Assembly (NCBI GenBank): GCA_024138025.1
Contig: JAMXBD010001091.1
Span: forward strand, 310,001-374,000
Source: Combretum micranthum
Taxonomy: Eukaryota; Streptophyta; Magnoliopsida; Myrtales; Combretaceae
DNA length: 64,000 nucleotides
Reading direction: 5' to 3'
Below the pieces are notes generated by a model that saw only the letters and a list, made by a program, of their open reading frames with translations, had not been told where the DNA came from and did not search any database. Of this stretch, positions 1 through 11,039 are shown one piece after another. A program made the position numbers and the translations under genes. Each line of letters begins with the position of its first letter. The first letter of the stretch is position 1.

Positions 1-381
1 TTCGCCATTTGATGAATAAGGACTTGATTGATTCTTGATTTTGAATCAAACCTTAAAAGTAGTGTGTTGTTTTTGTTTTTTTTTTTTTTTATGGCCTAAT
101 ATAACTTCCATTACGAAGAGTCATGACTTTTAATTTAAATGACATGACTTTTCATGAAAGGATATCTTGATGGAAGGTATCCATTAATGATTCATGAAGA
201 GATATGACTTTTACTAATATACAAAACACACTAAAATACTTAAATTTTAACGAATTGGCACGGAGGGATTTACACCCGATAATTGTCTCTTAGATACTAC
301 ACAATCATCACCGTGTGTATGACGATAACAATTATCAATACTTAAATTATATGAATCAATTAGAAATTAAAATTTCTAACA
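1..381 (-). repeat. 3' LTR of the copia element (partial)
   Basis: Matches 6167-6523 almost base for base and ends in the canonical CTAACA next to the polypurine tract. About 203 bases of its outer part lie beyond the window start. It carries 30 bases (after GTGTGTAT, around 321-350) that the other LTR lacks. The missing segment is flanked by TAT, which suggests a short-homology deletion in the 5' LTR. Confidence 0.93.
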
Positions 382-392
382 TTCTCCCACTT
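382..392 (-). other. Polypurine tract of the copia element
   Basis: On the minus strand this reads AAGTGGGAGAA directly before the LTR start TGTTAG. It is the plus-strand primer position for reverse transcription in copia elements and fixes both the element's orientation and the inner edge of the 3' LTR. Confidence 0.85.
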
Positions 393-759
393 GATTCATA
401 TTAACAAGTATACAACATATTAACATAAAGTGAGCTCACTTAAATAATGTCGTATATAAGTCACAACTTCGTAAGAACTAACAACCGAAATCATGGCGGT
501 CACGGGCCTGACAAACGTCCCGATTCCTTCCATGTATCACAAGTCAATTCAATTCAAACAGTCACAATTTGATAAAGTAGACACCTAAAAATACCTTATC
601 CCACAATGTCGTAAAATAAGACCCAATATCTATAATCATAATAAAATATGCATAACTGAAATATGATTCATAGATAAGCAAAATCCAAACAAACATCGAT
701 ATCTAGAGTATCAAATAAACATAAATGTGCTAAACATAAATTCATACATGTATGACCAA

Positions 760-2553
760 TCATCCGATATACAAGGACTTCCTGACTACTCCCATTTTAC
801 TAACATGGCCAATAAATGTTTTAGGAGCTAGTCCTTTAGTCAACGGATCCGCAATCATATCATTGGTGCCAATGTGCACTATTTGAACTCTTTGATTTTG
901 CACCTCTTCTTTGACAGATAGAAACTTTAAATCCATATGCTTGGCACCCTTGGAGTATCTATCGTTCTTAGAGAAGAATACAGCTGCCGCATTATCACAA
1001 TAAATCCTCATTGGTTTGGCAATGGTATCAACGATGCCTAAACCATCAACAAAATTGCGCAGCCACAACGATTGAACTGTAGCTTCAAAGCATGCTACAA
1101 ATTCAGCCTCCATAGTGGAAGTAGCAATGACAGACTGCTTACCACTCTTCCATGAGACAGCTCCATCAGCTAGAAGGAACAAATAGCCAAATGTGGATTT
1201 TCGGGTATCCGAACATCCGGCATAGTCTGAGTCCGAGTAACCAACAACCTCAAGGTTACTAGTTCTTCTATATGTGAGCATGTGATCCTTAGTGCCTTGT
1301 AAGTACCTTAAAACTTTCTTTGCAGCTCTCCAATGAAACAGTCCGGGATTTGATTGATAACGACCCAACATACCGACCGCAAAGCTTATATCCGGCCTAG
1401 TACAAGTCTGAGCATACATCAAACTCCCGACTAAAGAAGCATAAGGGATATTATCCATTTCTTTACGCTCCAAATCGTTCTTGGGACATTGGGATAGACT
1501 GAAATTGTCTCCTTTCTGGATGGGAACTGGACTAGGTGCACATGATTCCATCTTAAATCTTTCTAGAACTTTGTTGATGTAAGCCTTTTGAGACAATCCC
1601 AAAATTCCTTGTGATCTATCCCGAAATATTTCTATTCCGATCACATAGGAAGCCTCACCCATATCCTTCATCTCAAAGTTGCTAGAAAGGTAATCCTTAA
1701 CATCATGCAATAACCCACGATCACTAGCGGCAAGAAGAATATCATCTACATACAACACAAGGATTATAAACTTGCTTCCCATAACCTTCATGTAGATACA
1801 CCGGTCAACGGTCATTTCTACAAACCCATATGACAATACGGTATCATTAAACTTCAAGTACCATTGTCTAGAAGCTTGTTTTAATCCATAGATTGATTTC
1901 TTCAACCTACATACCAGATTTCCTTCACTTGTGGTCTCAAAACCTTGAGGTTGATCCATATATACCTCTTCTTCCAAATCTCCATTGAGAAAGGCTGTTT
2001 TAACATCCATTTGGTGAAGCTCAAGATCAAAATGAGCCACCAAAGCCATTACAATCCTTAAAGAGTCCTTTCTAGAAACCGGAGAGAAAGTCTCTTTGTA
2101 GTCAATGCCATCCTTTTGAGTATAACCTTTGGCAACAAGTCTGGCTTTGTACCTCTCGACATTGCCCTTAGAGTCTCGCTTGGTCTTAAAGACCCACTTA
2201 CAGCCGACTCTTTTAGAATCCTTCGGCAATTCCGTCATTTCCCAAACATTGTTGTCATCCATAGATTTCAACTCTTCCTTCATGGCCATCAACCACTTAT
2301 CGGAATTTTTACCGCTCATGGCTTGGTCAAAAGAGACCGGGTCATTATCAATGCTCAAGTCACTTTCATGCTCAAGTGCATAAACTATATAGTCATTCGA
2401 AATAGCCGATCTTTTCTCTCTAGTAGACCTCCTTAATACTATTTCTTCTTGAGGTTGCACTTGCTCATTAACTTGAGTATTTTCCTCCTCTTCTTGAACA
2501 ATGGCATCCATAATTGGGTTTGGAGCATCTATTTGTTGTTGTTCCATATTCAT
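760..2553 (-). CDS. Copia pol C-terminal part: reverse transcriptase and RNase H
   Basis: A 597-residue open frame. RT (RVT_2 type) begins near residue 105 with the WVFKTKRD and ARLVAKGYTQ blocks and has the catalytic YVDD at 268-271. RNase H follows from about residue 435, with acidic residues D441/D443, E482, D520 and D569 visible in YSDSDYAG, STMEAEF, IYCDNAA and ADPLTKG. In an intact copia element this is continuous with integrase in one polyprotein. Here it is in a different frame from the upstream 2600-4903 frame, so its first methionine is unlikely to be a natural start: it marks where the frame opens after a small indel. Its otherwise unbroken length agrees with a young copy. Confidence 0.93.
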   Translation of the reverse strand: MNMEQQQIDAPNPIMDAIVQEEEENTQVNEQVQPQEEIVLRRSTREKRSAISNDYIVYALEHESDLSIDNDPVSFDQAMSGKNSDKWLMAMKEELKSMDDNNVWEMTELPKDSKRVGCKWVFKTKRDSKGNVERYKARLVAKGYTQKDGIDYKETFSPVSRKDSLRIVMALVAHFDLELHQMDVKTAFLNGDLEEEVYMDQPQGFETTSEGNLVCRLKKSIYGLKQASRQWYLKFNDTVLSYGFVEMTVDRCIYMKVMGSKFIILVLYVDDILLAASDRGLLHDVKDYLSSNFEMKDMGEASYVIGIEIFRDRSQGILGLSQKAYINKVLERFKMESCAPSPVPIQKGDNFSLSQCPKNDLERKEMDNIPYASLVGSLMYAQTCTRPDISFAVGMLGRYQSNPGLFHWRAAKKVLRYLQGTKDHMLTYRRTSNLEVVGYSDSDYAGCSDTRKSTFGYLFLLADGAVSWKSGKQSVIATSTMEAEFVACFEATVQSLWLRNFVDGLGIVDTIAKPMRIYCDNAAAVFFSKNDRYSKGAKHMDLKFLSVKEEVQNQRVQIVHIGTNDMIADPLTKGLAPKTFIGHVSKMGVVRKSLYIG

Positions 2554-2599
2554 GCCTTGTGGCTGTGCTACAATAATAGGAACATCAACTTGAGATGGA

Positions 2600-4903
2600 T
2601 CATTTGAGGTTTTGGTCCATCAATGACTCTCTTATCTCTACATCACGTGCTCCCACACTCCCACTGACTTTGCCATTTTCAATGAAGCGAGCATTCCCGG
2701 ACTCTACAATTCTCGTACTATGGTTAGGGCAATAGAATCTATACCCTTTTGACCTCTCCGGATATCCAATGAAATAACCACTAATGGTCCTGGAATCCAA
2801 CTTCTTTTCATGTGGATTATATATCCTCACTTCGGCTTGACAGCCCCACACGTGAAGATGTCTTAAACTAGGCTTCCTAGATGTCCACAGTTCATAAGGT
2901 GTCTTAAGAACTGCTTTACTAGGTACCCTATTCAATATGTATGCGGCTGTCCTCAATGCATACATCCACAATGAAACAGGTATAGAACTATCATTCACCA
3001 TACTCCTTACCATTTCCATCAATGTACGATTACGCCTTTCTGCTACACCATTTTGATGTGGCGATCCGGGCATTGTATACTGCGCACAAATGCCCTTGGA
3101 CTCAAGGAGTTTCTTAAATGGACCTGGAATTTGTCCAACTTCCGATGTCTTTCCATAATATTCACCACCTCTATCGGAACGTATTACCTTAACCTTTCTA
3201 TTTAACTGCCTCTCAACCTCTGTAATGAATATCTCAAGGACATCAACCGATTGAGTTCTTTCATGCAGTAAATATAGGTAACAATACCTAGAGTAATCAT
3301 CAATGAAGGTGATGAAATACCTCTCACCGCCCCAAGACGGTACATCGAAAGGACCACAAATATCTGTATGTATTAAATCAAGTAATCCACTACTCCTTAT
3401 GGCAGCCTGTTTTGATACATGTTTGGTTTGCTTACCCTTAATGCAATCCACACAAGTATCATTCCAATCGGTAAAATCCAATTGAGACAAAACTCCACTT
3501 TTAATTAGCCTCAAAATCCTCTCTTTGGATATATGACCGAGTCTTTTATGCCACAAGTCAGCAGAAGATTCATTAAGTGCATTCCTTTTCATACCAACAT
3601 CACATTCAACATCAACATTAAACAGGGAATTAACAAAAGTAGAATTCAGATTGAAACAATACAAAGTATCCAACAATAAACCAGTACCACAAAGGTTTGT
3701 TCCACGATACAATGAAAAACAACCATGTCCAATCCTAAAATCAAATCCTAAAACATCCAACCTAGAAACGGAAACAAGATTTCTAGAGCAATCAGGAACA
3801 TATAGACACTTCTCTAGATCAAGGCAATAGCCCGTATCTAACACAATTCTATATGTCCCTACACCTTCAATTCTAGCTTTCATCCTGTTTCCCATAAATA
3901 GAAAGCTTTCACTTTCCGGCATTCGGTGGAGATTTAGGTAACCCTGCATAACATTAGAAACATGAGTGGTTGCACCAGTATCAAGCCACCAAGTATTAGA
4001 AGGTACCTCAATCAGATTTGATTCAAAGCATACGGAAGCAAAATGTATACCTCTCTTTTCAAACCATGCCTTCCTCTTTAGGCAATCGGCCTTCTTGTGC
4101 CCAGGTTTGTTGCAAAAGAAACATTTCAGAATCTTTTCAACCTCTCCTTGCCCTTTACCGGGCTGCACCTTAAATGGCTGCTTTCCCTTGTTCTTCCATT
4201 TCTTACTTGGAGCTTTGCCGCCACTAGAACCAGCATTTGATTTACCATAATAGGCAAAGTTGGCTTGGGGAATTTTGACCTTAAGGTCTTCCCTTTGCCT
4301 TGCCTCCTCTTGCATGAGCATGGCCTTAGTATCCGAAAGAGACCATTTTTCCTTAAGTTGGTTGTAAGTTCTCCGAAATTGCTTGAAATCATCACCCTTA
4401 CATGATTTTAGCAGAAACTCAACCAACACTCGCTCACCAAGATCCATATCCAAACTCTTAAGCCGGTTGTAGGTATTCACCATGTGAGTAATATGTTCCT
4501 CCATTGACTGAGCTATGGTGTACTCTCTATTAGATAAATCATTAATAAGAGCAGCAACAACAGACTTATCTACAATGTCTGTCATAGTACACTTCTTAAT
4601 TTCAGCCACAAATTCCCTCACATTTTCAGTCTTGGGCTGGGAAGGTTTAACATTAGGCGCTATGCTAAGCTTAAGAAAGCTCATCATAAGCCTATTCGAC
4701 CTCTCCCAGTTCTCCCACAGTTTCTTGTCTGCCTCCGAACTAGTATCGGTCGGTTTAGTGGGCTCATCCATAATTAGAGCTGAATCGAGTCCCAAAAGGC
4801 CAGCATTTAGCTTGACATACTCAATCCAATCATCATAGTTTTGCCCATTAAACTTGATACCATTGGCAGTCATATTTGATATAGTAGAGACCACTGCAAA
4901 CAT
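2600..4903 (-). CDS. Copia gag-protease-integrase polyprotein part
   Basis: A 767-residue open frame. Gag (UBN2 type) occupies about residues 15-250, followed by a CCHC zinc knuckle at 261-274 (CFFCNKPGHKKADC). An aspartic protease signature DTGA starts at 308. The pre-integrase zinc-binding set is H452, H457, C484 and C487. The integrase catalytic triad is D514, D577 and E622. The last spacing is 44 residues rather than 35 because of an insertion after GGEYYG, a variant also known in some plant copia lineages. The first methionine is listed, but M11 (MTANGIKFNG) is the more likely start since the conserved gag sequence begins there. The frame ends early, before RT, through a frameshift. Confidence 0.93.
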   Translation of the reverse strand: MFAVVSTISNMTANGIKFNGQNYDDWIEYVKLNAGLLGLDSALIMDEPTKPTDTSSEADKKLWENWERSNRLMMSFLKLSIAPNVKPSQPKTENVREFVAEIKKCTMTDIVDKSVVAALINDLSNREYTIAQSMEEHITHMVNTYNRLKSLDMDLGERVLVEFLLKSCKGDDFKQFRRTYNQLKEKWSLSDTKAMLMQEEARQREDLKVKIPQANFAYYGKSNAGSSGGKAPSKKWKNKGKQPFKVQPGKGQGEVEKILKCFFCNKPGHKKADCLKRKAWFEKRGIHFASVCFESNLIEVPSNTWWLDTGATTHVSNVMQGYLNLHRMPESESFLFMGNRMKARIEGVGTYRIVLDTGYCLDLEKCLYVPDCSRNLVSVSRLDVLGFDFRIGHGCFSLYRGTNLCGTGLLLDTLYCFNLNSTFVNSLFNVDVECDVGMKRNALNESSADLWHKRLGHISKERILRLIKSGVLSQLDFTDWNDTCVDCIKGKQTKHVSKQAAIRSSGLLDLIHTDICGPFDVPSWGGERYFITFIDDYSRYCYLYLLHERTQSVDVLEIFITEVERQLNRKVKVIRSDRGGEYYGKTSEVGQIPGPFKKLLESKGICAQYTMPGSPHQNGVAERRNRTLMEMVRSMVNDSSIPVSLWMYALRTAAYILNRVPSKAVLKTPYELWTSRKPSLRHLHVWGCQAEVRIYNPHEKKLDSRTISGYFIGYPERSKGYRFYCPNHSTRIVESGNARFIENGKVSGSVGARDVEIRESLMDQNLK

Positions 4904-5948
4904 TTACATTTCACATATTAATTGCTTTGAATTTAAACCACAATTCAGACTATAACACATACCAAAACATCGCATTTAAATTCACCTTTGGGTTAAATCT
5001 AAACACAACTAACAATCATCAAACATGCATCATTCATATAACATATATAAGGTCAATCATTAAGTTCACTTTAACATACAAGTCGTCTTTGGATGTACAT
5101 TATATTAATTAAACAAAGTTCATAACCTACTTCAATTGTTATTAACCATGAGTAAGATCTACCTTTGAGTAACCGTATAACTACATGTTAATAACTATAA
5201 ATGTTTATTATTCTTAAATGTCATTTATGATGCTATATCAAATAAACATTTATAAACATAATTTAAATCATTTAATGAACTCTGAGTGGGCCACTTTGGT
5301 GACTAACGCACTCACTAAAATATTAAAGATTTAAATCATATAAACTTAAATTATTAAGTTTAATAATATCATTACAATACTTAAATTAATGAAATATTAA
5401 ATTAATACCTCTATATAAAGGACTACTCTTTAATATCTTTTATTCTTAATTTATTAACTTATTTCTTAAAGCTCAAATAATAACATATAACATTTACATT
5501 ATTAAATTGGTTTTATGTGAAAAGATTTGCATATACAATTCCTGAAATTTGCATAAGCCATATATGCATATGCACATGCACTTCAATTCTTTTCACAGAC
5601 AGCATGCATTCATAGGTTACTCATATTGATGACGCATGCATAGCCCACATTCCGATTTCATCACAATTTGAATCGACAATTGGTCAATTAAAACAAAGCA
5701 GCAACATTTTATATAAAACTATTCAAAATCACAATTCTGAGAACAATTGAATTCACACGATGAATGCCGAACTATCAATTCAAATATTCAACCGAAATTT
5801 AAATTCAAAATTAAAACCCAACATTACTCAATTTAATTATGCCATAAACAGTTAATTTAAAACATCAATTAACTATAATCAACTTTAATTGAGAAAATAC
5901 CCAAATTCGCATAAACCCTAAATTGGTAATTTAATTTCTATTAGACCC
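4904..5948 (-). other. Leader between primer site and gag of the copia element
   Basis: About 1 kb of AT-rich sequence between the tRNA primer site and the gag start. No long conserved frame is seen. It would be the packaged 5' untranslated leader of the retrotransposon RNA. Confidence 0.7.
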
Positions 5949-5960
5949 GCTCTGATACCA
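5949..5960 (-). other. Primer binding site (initiator Met-tRNA) of the copia element
   Basis: The minus strand reads TGGTATCAGAGC, the classical complement of the 3' end of plant initiator Met-tRNA, three bases inside the 5' LTR edge. Confidence 0.92.
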
Positions 5961-5963
5961 AAA

Positions 5964-6523
5964 TGTTAAAATTTTAAACATTAAAAGCGAAAGCGATTAA
6001 CAATACGGATCCTAATAAAACAATTAAATTAACCAAATCAACAATCATGGCATAATTAAAAGTTACAGTAAAATGAAAAGAAAACTTACTTGAAGAATCC
6101 ATCACGATAATTTAATATCCCAAGTAATAATATATGTTTTCCTATGCCAAATCCGTATCACTTAAATTCGCCCTTTGATGATATAAGGACTTGATTGATT
6201 CTTGATTTTGAATCAAACCTTAAAAGTAGTGTGTTGTTGTTTTTTTTTTTTTTTTTTTTATGGCCCAATATATAACTTCCATTACGAAGAGTCATGACTT
6301 TTAATTTAAATGACATGACTTTTCATGAAAGGATATCTTGATGGAAGGTATCCATTAATGATTCATGAAGAGATATGACTTTTACTAATATACAAAACAC
6401 ACTAAAATACTTAAATTTTAACGAATTGGCACGGAAGGATTTACACCCGATAATTATCTCTTAGATACTACACTAATCATCACCGTGTGTATATGAATCA
6501 ATTAGAAATTAAAATTTCTAACA
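5964..6523 (-). repeat. 5' LTR of the copia element
   Basis: A 560-bp LTR that starts TGTTAAAATT and ends TTTCTAACA on the + strand, so it has the TG/CA ends required for integration. It contains a run of about 20 T at 6239-6259 that differs in length from the other LTR. Its outer flank begins AAGGT. Confidence 0.93.
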
Positions 6524-6706
6524 AAGGTTTGTTAAAAGAAAAGTTTTTCTAGATGCCGATATGGTACTTTAAAGATCTTGTAAATGACCCAATGAATATG
6601 GATGCTCTTAGCATGCTGCAGCCCTAACCATTATTATAGGAAGTTACTTCCCGGCAGAAAGCTACCACATGAAAGTTTTGACTTTTTGTTGGAAAGCAAT
6701 CTCTTT

Positions 6707-6866
6707 TATAGTGCATGATTTTCTAACATGCTATTTTACTGATTTTACACGTTCAAGTCATCATTTTTACTTTTAAGCACGGTTCCATGACAAGTTTTAA
6801 CTCTAAAACTTTAGGAGTAATTTTCTAAAGCAAATTATGGGGTGAAATTCCATGTTCAATAACAAT
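6707..6866 (+). repeat. Dispersed repeat, copy 1 (related to 13136-13262)
   Basis: Shares TAGTGCATGATT at its start, CTTTAGGAGT in the middle and a TATGGG(G/T)T-AGTTCCAT-like end with 13136-13262, in the same order and orientation. A box B-like CGTTCAAGTC lies inside, so a tRNA-derived SINE is possible. No matching box A or target duplication was found, and the class is left open. Confidence 0.45.
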
Positions 6867-8590
6867 ATATTAATAATTTTTATATCACATTTCATATGGA
6901 AAATTGGTTTGGACTGAAATGGTCTAAAAAAGGACGGAAGTAAAATGGAATCAAGAATGGAAAGACGATTCCAATCATGTATTCAGTAAAAATAATAGAA
7001 TCATCATCTCATTTTTGTAATTTATTTAATTCAAACATATTTGAAATGGAAAGGAATGGAATTCAATGAATATAAAGTTATACTTATTCGATATATCCCC
7101 GTTCTTTACAGACGTATATATGCAATATAATACATATAATGTATAAAAAAATATAGTATTAATGTAGTGTCGCTAATATAATGATATACATACATTACAT
7201 ATTTATCTTTCCGTAGGTACTACATCTAGTATAAAAACATTACACCAGTAGATGTCAATAGCACAATTCGAAACAGAAAAGGATAAAATAAATTTTTGAA
7301 CATATTTCACTTTATTTTATCTCCTAATTACTTGAATTATTAAATATACAATGATATTTCATGCCTTCTTCTACTCAAAAAGAAGAAAATTAATAAAAAA
7401 TATTCTTTTGAACTCCTTGCACATTTTACAAATCTATATACATTCATACTATTAATCAAATATATATTACCTAAAATAATTTAAAAGCAACAAAAATCTC
7501 ATATAAGAGAGAAGAAGAGATCTATAACAAGGAAAGAAGAAAAAGGATTGTCATAATAATTTACAATACAAAATTTAATGCAAATAAAAGTAATTATTAT
7601 CATTTCTTACAATGGGACCAATTAATTATTTAATGGCTTAGATTAATACTTTCGTGGTCGTAATTACACCATCAAAATATTTAATATATTAATTATTATA
7701 TTTAGTTTAATAGTCATATAATTACTTAAAAGTCCCGTGACGAGACAATAGAAGTTCCAAATAATGGTATGTAAACATAGAGAACTTCTATGGTTAATTT
7801 AATTAGACCATTAGTTAATTATCCAACCATTAAAATATATATATTGTATTAAGTATTTCAGTAATGCAATGACGGTTAGGCACGAAACAAAGACGTTATG
7901 GTAAAAAAAAAAAAAAGAAGAAGAACCACAGATGTTAAAATGCTCATCAGACTGGTCCCATTAAAAAACATAACAATTTCATAGATTTTTTTTATAACAT
8001 TAATAATGGTAATAGATCGAAAAGGATGTTATTCATCGGAGTTGTCATTTGACTCATTTTCAAGTCAAAGGATGATTATGTTAATTGATATTTATAGCCT
8101 TGATAATATAACATAAAAAGCATATGCTTTAATTTTAAAATAGATATATAAAATGAAATATTAATATTTATAGAAGGACAATTTTAAAAAATGAGACAAG
8201 CTTGTGCTTAAGTAATATAGATAATATATGTTAGTGTACAAAATGAATTAATAGATAATATAAAGATTCATTGTACAATATATTATCCATATACACATAT
8301 ATTAACTAATGCAACGTATAATCCAATATATAGTATATCGTAACTACACATATTAGTTAATAATACAGATGTATGTGGTATATACTGTACCGTATTTAAT
8401 AGTAATACACATATACTCTATAACATAGAAAAACACTTCACAGCTATGTAATTTATAAATTATTTGTATAAATGCTTTAAACAATAAATGATAATATATT
8501 TAAGCATTGTCATAAAATATATATATATATACGAAATATAATAAATAGATATTCATGTTAAAATATGATACATCTCATTTCAATTTAATG

Positions 8591-8749
8591 CACTATAAGA
8601 AAACTGAGATTCAGAGGCAAAATTTCTGTTTTTAAATGTAGATATCTATCTCAAAAATCATCATCGCTGATTATATTTATAAAAATATATCTTCTTTTAT
8701 TAGTTTTCCATCATAGAAATTCTGTCTTTAGGCCAATTTTCTTGTAGTA
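8591..8749. mobile_element. CACTA-type MITE, copy 1
   Basis: Left end CACTATAAGAAAACTG. The right end TTTTCTTGTAGTA is its inverted match with a decayed last base. The central words CATCATCGCTGATT and TCTGTCTTTAGG recur in the copies at 43412-43556 and 63086-63247, so the three form one family. Too short to encode a transposase. Confidence 0.7.
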
Positions 8750-9534
8750 TAGGCATATTGTATGTAGTATATAAATATTCATATGTTATATATATAATAT
8801 ATATTACAAAATTAGTTTTGAACGTTATCACATAATATTATTCATCATACATACTATAAATATCAGGTATATAATCATAATATAGTATAAAATGTGGTTT
8901 AGCATACGATATAAAGAAGCATTATAGGATATATTTTATTATATTTATAGCACTTATATGGTGTATATACTATTATATATAATAACATACATACATAATA
9001 AAGACGTTCATATTGTGCATAATATTATAATTTATTTTTCTTTTTATAATATATGCCGTAGTATTGAGTTTTATATATATGTGTAGTGTATTGTTGTAGC
9101 CGTCCTTTAGGTCCACGATAATGATGTATCGAAACGATCATTTCTTTCACCTCCGTAGATGTAGACAGTTGGGTATTGATGTGGGTTAATCCTACTTATA
9201 CCTTGGTTTAGTGAGTATTTATATGAGAAAATTATAGTGTTCTCATTAGCTATTTAGATGTCCCCACGATCTATTTAAATATACTACACTTTGGAATAAA
9301 CAGTTTTGTAATATGCCAAACTATGAACTATAATTATATCCGACGATATTGCAAATAATTCGCGGTTCAAAATTCGCTATCATACTCTCCATATATTATA
9401 TATAAGACCAGGATCTACAGATATCTCGATGGCATTGATGATTATCAAAATTTAAAGTTGATGGTAATGATAGCGTTTAAATAATTAATGATCAATTCTA
9501 TACTAGCTTTGGGTTATGCTCAGTGATTCACGTT

Positions 9535-9897
9535 TAGACATCTTTGGACTAGTTCGGGTCTAACACGAAGCCAAGCCGCTGGCTTTGAGTCCTCCAAATG
9601 GGACTTGGAACCACCCTGCCTTCATGGCTAGCCGGGTTGGACCCATGGATCCGTTTGTTCAAGGTACAGGTCCTACAAGTTCAACCCCCTTTTTTTTAGG
9701 AAACAAACAAAATTTCCCTTTTTTTTTTTTTTTTTTTTCTAATAACTAAGGGGACCCTTTGGACCAGCTAGTTCAGCTAGGTGCTCGAGGTGGACCCAGT
9801 TGGACTCGCCAACCCAGTAGGTCCACATGGTGGGTCCGACTTGCCATAGTCAATTCTCCCTTGTTCCTGGTTTGAACTTGACCCAATGAGATGTCTA
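9535..9897. mobile_element. hAT-like non-autonomous element (TAGACATC ends)
   Basis: Ends are TAGACATCTTTGG and its inverted counterpart CCAATGAGATGTCTA. They are flanked by TTCACGTT (9527-9534) and TTCACATC (9898-9905), an 8-bp target duplication with two changes. The subterminal regions carry repeated GGGT/ACCC-type words. The ends match those of the GC-rich element at 47857-48300. No coding capacity. Confidence 0.7.
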
Positions 9898-10333
9898 TTC
9901 ACATCCATATAGAAATCACTAGTATAATATATAGTTATGTGAAGAAAAGTAATGTCATACATAAATATAAAATATTTTTTTCAGTGATATGTAACAAATA
10001 AACTAAAAAAGTAAAATAATAAATAACATTAAAATTTAGCGTGGACAAACTTAATAAATAGAATAATCATGGGTGCATAACACAAAACTTCTAATATGAA
10101 CAAATAATGGGATTATAATATTTCTCCTTACTTTTTATACTAATAGATAATTAAACCTTCATCATTACTGGAGGATATCGATAAACAAAAATATCTATTC
10201 AATGAAGACAACTAAAAAGGATTGGCAAAGTAAATCATCTCATAGTACTTCACGCTATTAGACATCTCATGGGTCTAGTTTACCAAAACAAGGACTTGGA
10301 ACTGCACCTATAGGTGGCAGGGTAGGTCCAACC
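9898..10333. other. Intergenic gap with a possible older hAT-like end
   Basis: At 10259 TAGACATCTCATGGGTC resembles the terminal sequence of the 9535 element, so the element at 10334 may have landed inside an older relative. The far end (perhaps near 12000-12100, where GGGTTAGGTCGG-type words occur) could not be fixed and no target duplication was found. Confidence 0.3.
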
Positions 10334-11039
10334 TAGGGATGTAAAAAAAAAAAAAAACAATGAAATTGAAAAATCGAATCGAAATTGAAAAAACAATATG
10401 CAATATATAGTTACCCGATCCGTCGATTTCGGTTTTATGATTATGGATTTTTTTTTTCGGTTTTCAATTTCGATGTTGGTTCAGTTTGCAACCAATAGAA
10501 ACTGATGATTAACAGTTAACTAGTTCAATATTTATGAATATATTATATATAATATCCATGTACATATAATTCATTTTTTAAAAATATGTATATATATATA
10601 AAGATAAAAACCCTAAAATCTATTGTAATTTGGGACATGTTGTAATTGAAAGTTTTATGTTTTAATTATTATGTTATTGTTGTGTTGTAATTTGAATTTA
10701 GGAGAAACCATTAAGTTTTAATTTATGTAATATTGTATTAGATTTATATTCTTGATTTGATGATTTTTTGGTTATTTGATTTTCTTATTTGCAATTTTTG
10801 AATGTAAATATGAAATAAAAGGGTTTAATTTTTCATGATTATAACTAAAAATATGGTTAACCACATCTTTTAATTAACTATTATGTTGAATAGTTAAAAA
10901 TCGAAATTCTTAATCGGAAAAAAGGGGTTAATCATTAATAATGAACAGGCTTAGGTTTATGATATTAAAAAATCGATAATTTCGATTTAGTTAAAGAAAG
11001 AGGTCATGGACCGTTTAACCGAACCGTGCACACTCCCTA
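10334..11039. mobile_element. hAT-like non-autonomous element
   Basis: 706 bp with ends TAGGGATGTAAAA and TGTGCACACTCCCTA. The flanking octamers GTCCAACC (10326-10333) and GCCCAACC (11040-11047) are an 8-bp duplication with one change. Subterminal zones are dense in AATCGA/TCGATTT words on both sides. No transposase frame. Confidence 0.78.

Larger units (their letters stand above)
1..6523 (-). mobile_element. Ty1/copia LTR retrotransposon, nearly complete, left end outside window
   Basis: A minus-strand element. It has a 560-bp 5' LTR at 5964-6523, a primer site matching the 3' end of initiator Met-tRNA (5949-5960), a leader of about 1 kb, a gag-protease-integrase frame, an RT-RNase H frame, a polypurine tract (382-392) and a partial 3' LTR (1-381). 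The domain order protease, integrase, RT, RNase H is diagnostic of Ty1/copia. The aligned LTR parts differ by about four clear substitutions over roughly 340 sites plus small indels, which implies a recent insertion (inference). The coding region is split by a frameshift near 2554-2640, so this copy probably cannot make an intact polyprotein. The target duplication cannot be checked because the left flank is missing. Confidence 0.95.
6524..9534. other. AT-rich intergenic DNA
   Basis: No coding sequence is recognised. The stretch holds a dispersed repeat copy (6707-6866), a CACTA-type MITE (8591-8749) and many short AT-rich microsatellite runs. Confidence 0.6.
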
